A stretch of DNA of 35,555 nucleotides from Actinomycetota bacterium (GTDB lineage Bacteria; Actinomycetota; Geothermincolia; Geothermincolales; RBG-13-55-18), in NCBI GenBank assembly GCA_013178005.1, contig JABLXL010000037.1:1-35555 (forward strand), written 5' to 3'. The position numbers and the translations under genes were made by a program. Positions 1-8,606 of this stretch are shown here, in pieces. Below the pieces are notes generated by a model. That model was not told the origin of the DNA, ran no database searches, and worked only from the letters and a program-made list of their open reading frames with translations. The stretch's first letter is position 1; each line of letters begins with the position of its first letter.

Positions 1-49
1 GCATGACCCATGCCCTGATGGCCCAGAAAGGATGATGCCTCTGGATGAT

Positions 50-126
50 GAAAACAGGTAATTTCCCTTGCTCACGATAGGGAATTCTATTTGCTGAAAA
101 CAGGGAATTTTACTTGACGAAAAACA
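50..126. repeat. 23-bp imperfect tandem repeats, probable end of an IS21-like element
   Basis: Three and a half contiguous 23-bp units lie at 50-72, 73-95, 96-118 and from 119 on, built on GAAAACAGGGAATTTTACTTG. The second unit is degenerate at its start. Known of the family: IS21-type elements carry several tandem terminal repeats that bind the transposase and end in TG...CA. Read on the minus strand, the right edge begins TGTTTTTCG at position 126, which fits such an end with the element body to the left of the window. The homology of the neighbouring ISL3 transposase stops at this point, so the inference is that the insertion truncated it. Confidence 0.55.
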
Positions 127-1121
127 GGGTGGGTGGCCCACCAGATCCACTGGTCCAGATAGCTCTCCGCCCAGGCGGGGTAGGTATAATCCCAGAAGGC
201 CCTGAACGCCTCCTTCAATAGATAAGCCCGGTTGATCTTGAGGTTCAGTTTCTCCAATTCAGAAAGCCTCGCGCGCTGGCCCCGGGTCAGGTTCTCGGGG
301 TTTTTCAAGAAGATGTAGCGTGTCTTCTTCAGCACCTCGGGGTCTCTGCCCTTGAGCTCCCGTGCCTCCTCCCTCCTCACCTCGTCCACCGCGCCCAAAA
401 GGTGCCTTACCAGGTGGAACTTGTCGAAGACCAAGGTGGCCCCCGGCACCTCCTCCTCCACCACGTCCAGGTAGGGGCGCCACATATCGCAGCAGATCAC
501 CTCGATCGCCTCTTTCTCCTCCTTGCTCAGGCAAGAGAAGAAGGCGCGCAGGGCCGCCTTGTCCCTGCCTTCTCCGCACCACAAAAGGCGCATGTGAGAA
601 AGGTCGTAGACCATGGTCATGTACTTGTGGCCCTTTCTCCTTGCGATCTCGTCTATGCCGATCACGGTGATCCCTCCTGTGTCGCGGTGGGCGAGCCCGA
701 AGGAAACCGCCTGGGCGACGGCCGACCTCACCGTGTTCCAGTGGCAGGAGAAGAGCCTGGCCACTTCCTCGAAAGGCAGGATCCTGGCGTAGGTGGCGAG
801 CAGGACGATGAGCGGCACCGATAGGGAACTCTTGCCCTGGGACCAGGGCATCTTCTCCACCACCACGCCGCATCTCTTACACCTTCCCCTGCGGGGGCGG
901 TAGGTGAGGGTCACCGGTATCCACCACAAAGGGACGTGCCTCCACGATCGTTCCCTTAAGGTGTCGTAGCCGGGCATCTTTCTGCCACAGGAAGAACAGA
1001 TGGGCCTGGATCCCTTTCTGGCCTCTAGCTGGGCCTTGATCTCCCTGTCATCCATGGTCACCTTCTTGACCTTGTGGCCCTTGAGTCCGAGCGTCCTGCG
1101 TAGTAGGCTTGAGATGTGCAT
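87..1121 (-). pseudogene. ISL3-family transposase, C-terminally truncated
   Basis: This encodes an ISL3-type DDE transposase. The N-terminal zinc-binding part has two CxxC pairs (CSSC about residue 41, CKRC about residue 80) followed by a helix-turn-helix region. The catalytic core shows the first Asp in the GIDEIARRKGHKY block and the second in CCDMWRPY. The protein runs in family register up to WWATHP, then reads about a dozen foreign residues encoded by the adjoining 23-bp repeats and stops. The C-terminal block carrying the catalytic Glu is missing, so the enzyme should be inactive. I chose the ATG at 1121 because GGGAGAG sits just upstream; an upstream ATG at 1160 would add 13 residues. 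No inverted repeat of the element was identified. Confidence 0.85.
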
Positions 1122-1235
1122 TTCTCTCCCTTCTTTTTGGCGTTCTTTTACAACAACCAAAAATTAGGGGGAGAATGCCTTTATTACAATGTTTGCTTGG
1201 GTTCAGCTACCCACAAATTCTTGCGGGGACCCAGA

Positions 1236-1469
1236 ATGATATTAAACAATTTCCCAATGCTTGTAGATACGACTAGAGATAGATCGACAGCCGATCCGTG
1301 GGTAATAGCACATGCGATAACCGAAAAGGCCGTTGTCGTTACAAAAGAGAGTTTCGCTCCAAGAAAGATCAAAATCCCAGATGTTTGTAAGGCGTTGTCA
1401 GTTGAATGTATCGATGATCATCAATTGGTTAAAGAATTAGGCATTCGTTTTACTGCCTCTTTGCCATAA
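1236..1469 (+). pseudogene. C-terminal remnant of a DUF4411 PIN-like toxin
   Basis: The frame from about 1236 encodes the end of a DUF4411 protein, a PIN-fold family usually paired with an antitoxin. Visible blocks are STADPWVIAHA, AVVVTKES, KIPDVCKAL and a final ELGIRF. The N-terminal half, which carries the first acidic metal ligands of a PIN nuclease, is absent, and the open frame upstream runs into sequence beside the ISL3 transposase. No antitoxin gene is nearby. Base composition from about 1150 to 1560 is clearly more AT-rich than the rest of the window, consistent with acquired DNA. The 5' part was probably lost when the transposon inserted. Confidence 0.7.
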
Positions 1470-1571
1470 ATGATGATACTCAGACAAGTCCCCGGGGTCT
1501 GATAAGATTTACTGTAAAAACCTATGGTCTTCTTATGATGAACACCGGATAGTAAGTTCGGAGGCCCAGTT

Positions 1572-2600
1572 ATGCCTTTGTACAATTATACTCTAGCAAA
1601 TGGCGAGCGCCGCTACAGGGTCCAGATCCGTCGGCGCGGCCACCGGCACCAGAAAGATGGTTTCCGGTCCCGGGAGGCGGCCAAGGCGTACGAGCGCCGC
1701 TACCTGGACGCCCTGTACGCCCGCCTTGCCGGCACCGACCTGGCGGTGACCGTGCAGGAGCTCGCCGAGCACTGGCTCGAGCACATGAGGCCGCGGCTCA
1801 AGCCCTCGACCTGGAGGGATTACGAATCATCCCTTAGGCTGAGGATCCTCCCGGACCTCGGGCACCTGCAGATCCGCGAGGTCACGCCGTTGCTAGTCCT
1901 GGCCCTCAACGACAAGCTTGCCCGGGACCGCACGCCCAGGACCGTCAACAAGACCGTGGCGCCCCTCCGGGCCACGTTCCGCCAGGCCGTCGCCTGGGGG
2001 ATCCTCACCTATAACCCGACGGCCGACGTCCGCAGGGTGCCGGAGCGCCGGCGGGAGATCGACTGCCTCTCGGAGGAGGAGGTGGCACGGCTTCTGGAGG
2101 CCTCCGAGGGTAGGGACCGGACCCTGATCGCCGTCGCCCTGGGGACGGGCCTGCGCCAGGGCGAGATCCTGGCGCTCAGGTGGGGGGACATCGACTGGTT
2201 CCGGGACGTCATACATGTCCGCAGAACCTGGCTGAACGGAGAATACCACGATCCGAAGATGCACTTCTCCCGCCGGGACGTGGTAATGTCCTCCTGGTTG
2301 AGAGGGGAGCTCGCTGGTCATTTCGACTCGGAAGGTCGGCCGGGCCCGGACCGATTGGTATTTCCATCCCGGACCGACACGCCCCTGGCGCGAGCAAACG
2401 TCAATCGAAGGATCCTCAATCCGGCGCTCGACCGGGCGAAGCTCCGCAAAGTCTCCTTCCACAGCTCACGCCACACCTATGCCAGCGTTCTGCTCTCGAG
2501 GGGCGCCGACGTGCTTTTCGTGTCGCGATAACTCAGCCACTCAACCGTCAGGATCACCCTGGATCTATACGGCCATCTTATGCACGATCCCGGGACTTAA
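1572..2600 (+). pseudogene. Tyrosine recombinase (phage-type integrase) broken by one in-frame stop
   Basis: A GGAGG at 1560 precedes the ATG. The product has an Arm/SAM-like N-terminal core-binding domain (about residues 55-150) and a C-terminal catalytic domain with Arg in TGLRQGEILALRW and the HSSRH box. The frame hits TAA at 2529-2531. Past it, in the same frame, translation continues with LSHSTVRITLDLYGHLMHD and ends at 2600, which restores the conserved second His and the nucleophilic Tyr. A single nonsense change (CAA to TAA fits the family's RQLGH pattern) therefore inactivated an otherwise intact recombinase. The 319-residue product without Tyr cannot recombine DNA. It lies about 100 bp from a tRNA-Phe gene, a usual integration site, so it is likely the last piece of an integrated element. 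Confidence 0.9.
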
Positions 2601-2661
2601 AAAGACACTTTGGGCGTTTCGTTTACGGGGTATTTACGGGGCGAAAATCCGGCCGAAGAGG

Positions 2662-2685
2662 AAGGCCCCTCGGAAAAGGGGCCTT
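2662..2685 (-). terminator. Hairpin downstream of tRNA-Phe
   Basis: AAGGCCCCT and AGGGGCCTT form a 9-bp stem around a 6-nt loop, 15 nt past the encoded CCA of tRNA-Phe in its direction of transcription. It is followed by a pyrimidine-rich stretch (TCCTCTTC) rather than a pure T run. The same hairpin with its flanks occurs after tRNA-Lys. Confidence 0.65.
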
Positions 2686-2700
2686 GACCTGGTCTTTTGC

Positions 2701-2776
2701 TGGTGGCGAGAGAGGGATTTGAACCCCCGACGCCAGGATTTTCAGTCCTGCGCTCTACCAACTGAGCTATCTCGCC
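2701..2776 (-). tRNA. tRNA-Phe (GAA)
   Basis: A 76-nt cloverleaf with a GGCGAGA/TCTCGCC acceptor stem, anticodon loop CTGAAAA (anticodon GAA), a GGTTCAAATCC T-arm and an encoded CCA. It is the closest of three minus-strand tRNA genes to the broken integrase and a likely former attachment site. Confidence 0.97.
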
Positions 2777-2806
2777 GTATATCTCAACTCCCGAAGGAGT
2801 TACCGG

Positions 2807-2884
2807 TGGCGGAACCGACGGGATTTGAACCCGCGATCTCCGGCTTGACAGGCCGGCGTGTTAACCTGGCTACACCACGGCTCC
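2807..2884 (-). tRNA. tRNA-Asp (GTC)
   Basis: A 78-nt cloverleaf including CCA. The acceptor GGAGCCG pairs with CGGTTCC using one G-U pair. The anticodon stem GGCCT/AAGCC region holds loop CTGTCAA (anticodon GTC). It lies 30 nt upstream of tRNA-Phe in the direction of transcription, probably in one transcript. Confidence 0.96.
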
Positions 2885-3021
2885 TCGTAACGCGCGCCGC
2901 TCCCGGCTTCGCGCGCATATAATATTATAGTAACTTTCCCGCGCGGACAATCGCGCCTCTTGTTCCCGCCCCGAAGGCGCGGCGGGTCTATCCTCAATCC
3001 CCGCTGAACGGGTTTGAATTC

Positions 3022-3097
3022 TGGTGCCCCCAGCGGAATTCGAATCCGCGTCACCGCCTTGAAAGGGCGATATCCTAGGCCTCTAGACGATGGGGGC
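3022..3097 (-). tRNA. tRNA-Glu (TTC)
   Basis: A 76-nt cloverleaf including CCA. The acceptor GCCCCCA pairs with TGGGGGC, and the anticodon loop CTTTCAA gives anticodon TTC. It is first of the Glu-Asp-Phe series on the minus strand, separated from tRNA-Asp by about 137 nt. Confidence 0.96.
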
Positions 3098-3099
3098 AC

Positions 3100-3464
3100 G
3101 AAACCAGAGTCCCTGGCCCTAAAGGCCGCGTGCATACCTTTATCATACCATCGACACGCAAAGAAGCCCTGATAAGGGCCATAAAGATTTAAGCACTTCC
3201 CCCGGACCATATCAATCCCCACGCCCTCGTTTCTTATATCAAATCCAACCCCAGATGGTTCGAGCCAGAAAATCTGTGGCTGGGATGTTCCGGCACAAGA
3301 TATCCCCGCTCCGGTTTCGTCAGCGACCGCAGGCCTCTCCGTTCAATGTCACCCCGCGCTACACCGATAATGGTTTTATGGAACGGGATGTTTCTTTCAC
3401 GTTCATGTGCCAGGGAGGACAGCCCGGATCCCGGGCGACCTGAGGCACGCGGGGGTAATAACAC
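3100..3464. other. Gene-free stretch upstream of the HEAT-repeat gene
   Basis: About 365 bp with no convincing coding frame. It should hold the promoters of the minus-strand tRNA genes and of the plus-strand HEAT/HD-GYP operon, but I see no near-consensus -35/-10 pair in either direction. Confidence 0.5.
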
Positions 3465-5621
3465 ATGGAACAACTCGGAGATCGCAGCGTTGAGATCCAG
3501 GGGAGCGAGAGCGCGGACGCCTCGCGCCTCAAGCCCGTGGTGGACATCTTCTCGCGCCTCTCGGTGGCCTGCAAGTCCCGCTCCCTCTACTCCGCAGACC
3601 ATCCCGCCGCCAGGGACGCGGTCATGCTGCTGCACGCGGTGATGGTGGATTCCCTGGTGGACATGCCGCGCATCGGCGTGCAGGTGGTCAAGGACAGCCT
3701 GGTCTTCGAGGGCCAGGTAGTGGGAAGCGGGTCGGAGAGCCTTCGCCGCCTCGCTTCCCGCATACGCTTCCTGAACATCCAGGAGATCTCCATCGCGGCG
3801 GGAGCATCCCTCGAGGAAGCCGAGGCCCTGGTGGAACTGTTGGTGGCCGACCCGGAAGCGGTGGAGGAGGCCGGTGGAGCGGAGACTTTCCTCATGGCCA
3901 GGGGAGCCGCCAACATTGCGGTGGTGGAAAGCGCTTCCACCAGGACGGAAGAGGAGGAAGCGCCGGCGGAGGGCCTTCCCCCCATCCCGGACTCGGAGAT
4001 AAGCGAAGAGGCTCCCGCCGCGCTCCCCGAGGAGGTGGAGGACCTGCTCGAGCTGCTCCTCTACCCCGAGGAGCTGGGGCGCAAGCTCATGGGGTTGAGC
4101 GGGGAGGACGGTTCCCCGCTCTCCGGGATCGCCCTTTCCGACGCCATATATGCCTTCCTGGAAAGCTCCCTGGCCATGGTGAGCAGGGGCTTCCCCCAGT
4201 TGGAGGCAACTTGCCTTCGCAGCGTCGCGGAGTCCATCCTTTTCCTGCACACCGAGGTCCGCAACCTGCTCCTGGTGAGGAACATGCTCCCGAGGCTGGG
4301 CACGGGCACCATGAGCTCGGCGGTGCTGGTGCAATTCAGCCCCCAGGAGATCGCCGACATGCTCAGCCATTTCTTCCCCACCGTGCCGGAGCTGACCCCG
4401 AAGGCCGGGGCCATACTGAAGGCCGTGGGCTTCCGCGAAAGCGAGGTCGGGCTGGCGCTGCGCCTGTTGCGCGACCGGCTGGTAGATCTTGGCCAGGTGC
4501 CGCCGGAGCTGCTCCCCGCGCTGCCGGGGTCGAGGGACGCCGGGAAGGAAGGGCCCGGCGAGCGGCTACCCGACCTCGAGGAGATGCGAGCCCTCCTCGC
4601 GGATTACCGGGAAGAGGAGCTGGAGGAGATAAAGGCCATCTCGCATTTCGACCCCATGGCGGACATGCCGGCCGAGACAGCCCCCATGCTCGTCGACCTC
4701 CTGCGGCGGGGGGGCAACCTGCTTAACCCGGGCAAGGCCGCAGAACTCCTGCAGCAGGATTTCTGGTCCCTCACCATGTCCGGCCGCCTGGAGCTGGCGG
4801 CCATGGTGCTCCAGGGCGTGAGCGAGGTCCTCAGCCACGGCGACCCGGCGCTGGATCCCTACCGTCCCGACCTCCGGCGCATGATCGAGGAGGCGGCCGC
4901 AGACAGGGTCATGCAGCGCGTGATACAGATCGCCTGCGATAAACGGAGCGACCCCCGCTCCCTGGAGGGCCTCAAGGACTACATGGCGGTGCTGGGCGAA
5001 AAGGGCATCTCGGCCATGGTGGAAGCCCTGGGGGCAGAGGAGGATATGTCGGTGCGCAAGTTCATCATCGACACCCTCACCGCGCTGTGCCGCGACCGCG
5101 TCGCCCTCCTGGGGGCGCACATCAACGACCCTCGATGGTTCCTGGTGCGCAACCTGGTCACCATCATGGCCCGCCTGCACAGCCAGGAAACCCTACCCTT
5201 TCTGCGCACCACCCTCGAGCACCCCAACCCCAAGGTGAAGCACGAGACCATCCGCGCCCTGGGATTGACCGGCGGACGGGAGGCGGCGGACCTGCTCATA
5301 AGGGGCCTGGGCGACGCGGACGAAAAGGCGCGCGTCCTCTGCATACGCTGGCTGGGCAGGTTGCAAGAGGTCAGGGCAGTGGGGACCCTGGTGAGGATGC
5401 TTGAGGACCGCGACCCCGGCGCGGAGAGCCCGGCGGTCAAGAAGGAGATAGTCATCAGCCTGGGGGAGATCGAGGCGCCCGAAGCCTACGAGGTGCTGAA
5501 GAAATACCGCTCCAAGCAGAAGCTGCTGAACCGCGCCGAATGGCTCGAGGTGAACCAGGCGGCCGCCGAGGCCACGGAGCGCCTGAAGGCGAAGTTCCCG
5601 CACCTGGGGAGGATGGCATGA
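3465..5621 (+). CDS. HEAT-repeat protein with a conserved N-terminal module
   Basis: The 718-residue protein has no signal peptide or membrane segment and is probably cytoplasmic. Residues about 22-150 form a module that aligns with the start of the next gene product. Shared points are a Y-x3-H site, VVKDSLVFEGQVVG, an EISIAAGASLEEAE strand-helix and a closing GG-x9-GAANI. An acidic Ala/Glu-rich linker follows. The C-terminal part (about 470-718) is helical, with HEAT-like repeats such as LRTTLEHPNPKVKHETIRA and LIRGLGDADEKARVLCIRW. HEAT arrays usually act as protein-binding scaffolds. The gene ends in ATGA overlap with an HD-GYP gene, so the two are translationally coupled and probably work together in signalling. 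The exact role is unknown. Confidence 0.85.
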   Translation: MEQLGDRSVEIQGSESADASRLKPVVDIFSRLSVACKSRSLYSADHPAARDAVMLLHAVMVDSLVDMPRIGVQVVKDSLVFEGQVVGSGSESLRRLASRIRFLNIQEISIAAGASLEEAEALVELLVADPEAVEEAGGAETFLMARGAANIAVVESASTRTEEEEAPAEGLPPIPDSEISEEAPAALPEEVEDLLELLLYPEELGRKLMGLSGEDGSPLSGIALSDAIYAFLESSLAMVSRGFPQLEATCLRSVAESILFLHTEVRNLLLVRNMLPRLGTGTMSSAVLVQFSPQEIADMLSHFFPTVPELTPKAGAILKAVGFRESEVGLALRLLRDRLVDLGQVPPELLPALPGSRDAGKEGPGERLPDLEEMRALLADYREEELEEIKAISHFDPMADMPAETAPMLVDLLRRGGNLLNPGKAAELLQQDFWSLTMSGRLELAAMVLQGVSEVLSHGDPALDPYRPDLRRMIEEAAADRVMQRVIQIACDKRSDPRSLEGLKDYMAVLGEKGISAMVEALGAEEDMSVRKFIIDTLTALCRDRVALLGAHINDPRWFLVRNLVTIMARLHSQETLPFLRTTLEHPNPKVKHETIRALGLTGGREAADLLIRGLGDADEKARVLCIRWLGRLQEVRAVGTLVRMLEDRDPGAESPAVKKEIVISLGEIEAPEAYEVLKKYRSKQKLLNRAEWLEVNQAAAEATERLKAKFPHLGRMA

Positions 5622-7054
5622 ACGAGGAGACGACGCGAGACGAAGGTTCCCTCAAGGAAGGGGCGCTGGATTACTTCCATTACCGCGGAAGCGTGGAAAG
5701 GGCACGGGAGGTGTTGAGGCTCTTCCAGGCCGCCAAGAAGGCCGTCGCCATCTACCCCCTCAACCACGAGATCTGCCTCAATTCCTTCGCCGAGTTCATG
5801 AACGGGTTCCGCGATTTCCTGGCGCGCAGGGACGCTTTCTCCCTGCACGTGGTGGGGGACGAGTTCTTCTTCGAGGGACGGCTGATGGCCAGGGAAAGCG
5901 TCCTCTACTACCAACTCGTCAAGGAATTCCAGGCTAAGGAAATAGGCGGGCTGAACATCTCCGCCGGGCTGGAGCCAGGAGAGTTCGCGGAATTCCTATA
6001 CCAGCTCAACCGCAGCGCCGAGGAATTGCGGGCGCTGGGCGGGTTGAAGCAGGTCATGGCGGCCAGCGGGATCGCCAATATCACCATAGACGAGCCCGGC
6101 ACCTGGAAGGAAAAACCGCCCGAGGCCAGGGAGCCTTCCACGGCGCGGGAGGAATACTACGACGCCGTGAACGTCATCCGCGAGCTCGCGGACCAGGTGG
6201 TGAGCGACAGGCGCCTCTCCACGGGCAAGGCCAACCGCGTGGTGGGCGTGATGCTCAACCGCGTGGGCGAAAACCGCTCCGCCGTCCTGGGCCTCGCCAC
6301 CATCAAGAGCTACGACGAGTACACTTCCTTCCATTCCGTGAACGTGCTCATCCTCTCCCTCGCCCTGGGTTCCATGCTTCCCCTCGACCGCAGCGCCCTG
6401 ATGATCCTGGGCACGGGAGCCCTGCTGCATGACCTGGGAAAGATAACCATTCCCCAGGGGGTGCTCACCAAGACCGGTCCCCTCACCGCGCAGGAGTGGG
6501 AGATGATGCGGGACCACCCGGCCAGGGGCGCGGACATCCTGCTGGCCCAGCCCGGCGTGCACCCCCTCTCGGTGATGATCGCCTACGAGCACCACGCGCG
6601 CTACGACATGACGGGGTATCCGAGGATAGCCAACAAGAAGCTGCCCGGCCTGTTTTCGCGCATCGTGCAGGTGTGCGACGTCTACGACGCCATGACCACC
6701 ACCCGCCCGTACCAGAGAGCTCGCACCCCCGACCAGGCTATGCGCGTGCTGGTGAAGGAGATGGGATCCACCTTCGACCCCCTGCTGGTGAAGGTCTTCA
6801 TCGACATGATGGGGATATACCCCGTGGGCACCCTGGTGCGCCTGGCGAGCGGCGAGACGGCGGTGGTATACGAGGTTTCGGGGGACCCCGCCTGGCCCCG
6901 CGTGAAGGTGATAAGGGACGCGGAGGGCGGGGAAGTTGAGCCTTACCTGGTGGACCTGGCGCGCCTGGCGGAAAAGGTGGGTGAGGGAGGGCGCGCGATC
7001 ATGCATTCCATCCACCCCGAGGACGCCGGCATCGACCCCCAGGACTATCTGTGA
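5618..7054 (+). CDS. HD-GYP domain phosphohydrolase with N-terminal sensor-like module
   Basis: The 478-residue protein starts at the ATG that overlaps the preceding stop. Residues about 18-155 repeat the module of the upstream protein (HVVGDEFFFEGRLMA, GLNISAGLEPGEFAEFL, GIANITI). The HD-GYP domain spans about 230-420. A His is present in YTSFHSVNV, the HD pair is His271-Asp272 in ALLHDLGKI, and further metal ligands occur in RDHP, EHHARYDMTGYP and CDVYDAMTTTRPY. HD-GYP enzymes typically hydrolyse cyclic di-GMP; activity here is inferred from the complete motif set. The usual HHE before the GYP loop reads HHA, a mild deviation. A short beta-rich tail (about 420-478) resembles the C-terminal extension common in this family. 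Confidence 0.9.
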   Translation: MNEETTRDEGSLKEGALDYFHYRGSVERAREVLRLFQAAKKAVAIYPLNHEICLNSFAEFMNGFRDFLARRDAFSLHVVGDEFFFEGRLMARESVLYYQLVKEFQAKEIGGLNISAGLEPGEFAEFLYQLNRSAEELRALGGLKQVMAASGIANITIDEPGTWKEKPPEAREPSTAREEYYDAVNVIRELADQVVSDRRLSTGKANRVVGVMLNRVGENRSAVLGLATIKSYDEYTSFHSVNVLILSLALGSMLPLDRSALMILGTGALLHDLGKITIPQGVLTKTGPLTAQEWEMMRDHPARGADILLAQPGVHPLSVMIAYEHHARYDMTGYPRIANKKLPGLFSRIVQVCDVYDAMTTTRPYQRARTPDQAMRVLVKEMGSTFDPLLVKVFIDMMGIYPVGTLVRLASGETAVVYEVSGDPAWPRVKVIRDAEGGEVEPYLVDLARLAEKVGEGGRAIMHSIHPEDAGIDPQDYL

Positions 7055-7100
7055 CCATGGGAGCATCCCTGGACATGGGATTCTTACGTTAGCGTTCGGC

Positions 7101-8528
7101 TCACTCCGGCTCGCGCCATACGATGCGCACCCGCGCGAAGGGGAGGGCGGATATGGCCACGCAAACCATGGCCATCACCCATGCCCCGGTATAACTTCCC
7201 GCGTGATCGAAGATGAAGCCGGTCAGGTAGGGACCCGCCGCCCCTCCCAGCGCCCCCCCGGTGGTCACCGCCCCGAAGATGGCGCCCATGTTGGCCTTCC
7301 CGAACACCTCGGCGCAGACGGCGGGAATCACCGGGCCATAGGCGGCGAACCCGAACCCGAAGACGGCGGCGAAAAGCATCAGCGACCACGTGTTGCGCAC
7401 CAGCATCAGTATCCCCAAGCCGAGGAAAAGGAAGGCCACGGAAGGGTAAAGCGCCGCCTTCTTTTCCCGCGTGCGGTCCGCGAGCCACCCGAAGAAGAAC
7501 CTGCCGAATATGGAGGTGGCTCCGAACAACGTCACCGACCACAGCGCCCATCCCCTGTCGATGCCGCGGTCGGTGGCGTAGGGAACCTGGTGAAACTGCA
7601 CCCCGTAGAGGGCTACCACGATGAGCACGAAACCCCAGAAAAGAAGCCAGAAGGAGTTGGTGCGCAACGCCTCCCTCAAGGAAAGTCCCTTGGGGATATC
7701 GGCCTTGACGCAAGGTTCCTCCGCTTCCTCTACCCCTGCCTCCTTGCCCGCGTCTCCGTCATTGATGCCTTCGTTTGCGCCCTCTCCTCCACCGTCGGGG
7801 CGGTTCGAAACTCCTGACACGATTTCATCGACGCTCCCGCTACGCTGCGTGGCGGCCTTTTCCCCTTTCCGCGCGGATCTGACGCTTTCGGCTCTCGGCT
7901 CCTCTCCCTCGCATTCCCCGGGAGTCCCGCCGCGTAAAAGAAGCGCGGCGGGCACCGCCAGGGCAAAGGCGATATATCCCAGGAACTGGAAAGCTCCCCT
8001 CCACCCCCAGTGCGACTGCACCATCCCGGTCAGGCGGGGAAGGGCCATGGTCCCCACGCCGATCCCCACCGTGGCGACTCCCAGTGCCGTCCCCAACCTG
8101 CGCCGGAACCACATGGCCACCGAGGTGTTGGAGGGGACCAGGCCGATGCCGTTCCCGCCCACGCCGAACACCACCCCGAACCAGAACACCAGGGCGGCGA
8201 GGCTGCCGGCACGTGAGCACATCCATAGCCCCACCCCCGAGACCAGCGCGCCCCCGGCCATCACCCAGCGGGGTCCGTACCTGTCCACCAGCCTGCCCGT
8301 AAACGGCGCCAGCAGGGCGTAGATCATGATGCAGACCAGGAAGGGCAGGGACACCGCGCCGCGCCCTATGTCGAGATCCGCCGCCACCTCCTTGACGAAG
8401 ATGGTCTGGGTGCCGCGCACGCCGTAGTTGACGAACATCACCAGGAAGGCGACGCCCACCACCACCCAGCCGTAATAGACGCCTTTGCGGATCTTGCCCA
8501 AACCCTTTCCCCTTGAACGACGGCTCAC
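7101..8528 (-). CDS. MFS transporter, oxalate/formate antiporter-like (OFA) family
   Basis: The 475-residue membrane protein has 12 predicted helices and starts with the OFA-typical YYGWVVVGVAFLVMFVNYG. The MFS loop motif between helices 2 and 3 is GRLVDRYGPRWVM, and the second half has a related FGWLADRTREKK. The family moves small carboxylates; the substrate here cannot be read from sequence. A hydrophilic insert of about 75 residues (about 205-285), rich in Glu, Gly and Lys, forms an unusually long central cytoplasmic loop. The gene is convergent with the HD-GYP gene, 46 bp apart. It and the next gene (also minus) are about 78 bp apart and could be co-transcribed, linking carboxylate uptake to CoA activation. 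Confidence 0.85.
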   Translation of the reverse strand: MSRRSRGKGLGKIRKGVYYGWVVVGVAFLVMFVNYGVRGTQTIFVKEVAADLDIGRGAVSLPFLVCIMIYALLAPFTGRLVDRYGPRWVMAGGALVSGVGLWMCSRAGSLAALVFWFGVVFGVGGNGIGLVPSNTSVAMWFRRRLGTALGVATVGIGVGTMALPRLTGMVQSHWGWRGAFQFLGYIAFALAVPAALLLRGGTPGECEGEEPRAESVRSARKGEKAATQRSGSVDEIVSGVSNRPDGGGEGANEGINDGDAGKEAGVEEAEEPCVKADIPKGLSLREALRTNSFWLLFWGFVLIVVALYGVQFHQVPYATDRGIDRGWALWSVTLFGATSIFGRFFFGWLADRTREKKAALYPSVAFLFLGLGILMLVRNTWSLMLFAAVFGFGFAAYGPVIPAVCAEVFGKANMGAIFGAVTTGGALGGAAGPYLTGFIFDHAGSYTGAWVMAMVCVAISALPFARVRIVWREPE

Positions 8529-8606
8529 CTAAACGCACCCCCAATATGGGCGGCTCAGGTTCGCGCGCTTGATGTCAGGATATTCCACCCGCGGTTCACC
8601 GGCGGT

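Noticed and set aside
50-126. CRISPR-like array
   Set aside because: The 23-bp units are contiguous with no spacers and are imperfect, and there are no cas genes.
1116-1235. N-terminal part of the DUF4411 reading frame
   Set aside because: These codons do not match the family and overlap the transposase start region. Only the frame from about 1236 is family-like.
2529-2531. Programmed readthrough or recoding in the integrase
   Set aside because: The codon is TAA, with no sign of a recoding element. A nonsense mutation is simpler.
5996-7066. Long minus-strand frame of 356 codons across the HD-GYP gene
   Set aside because: It is a mirror frame of a gene with a complete HD-GYP motif set; its product is rich in His, Gly and Val and shows no domain.
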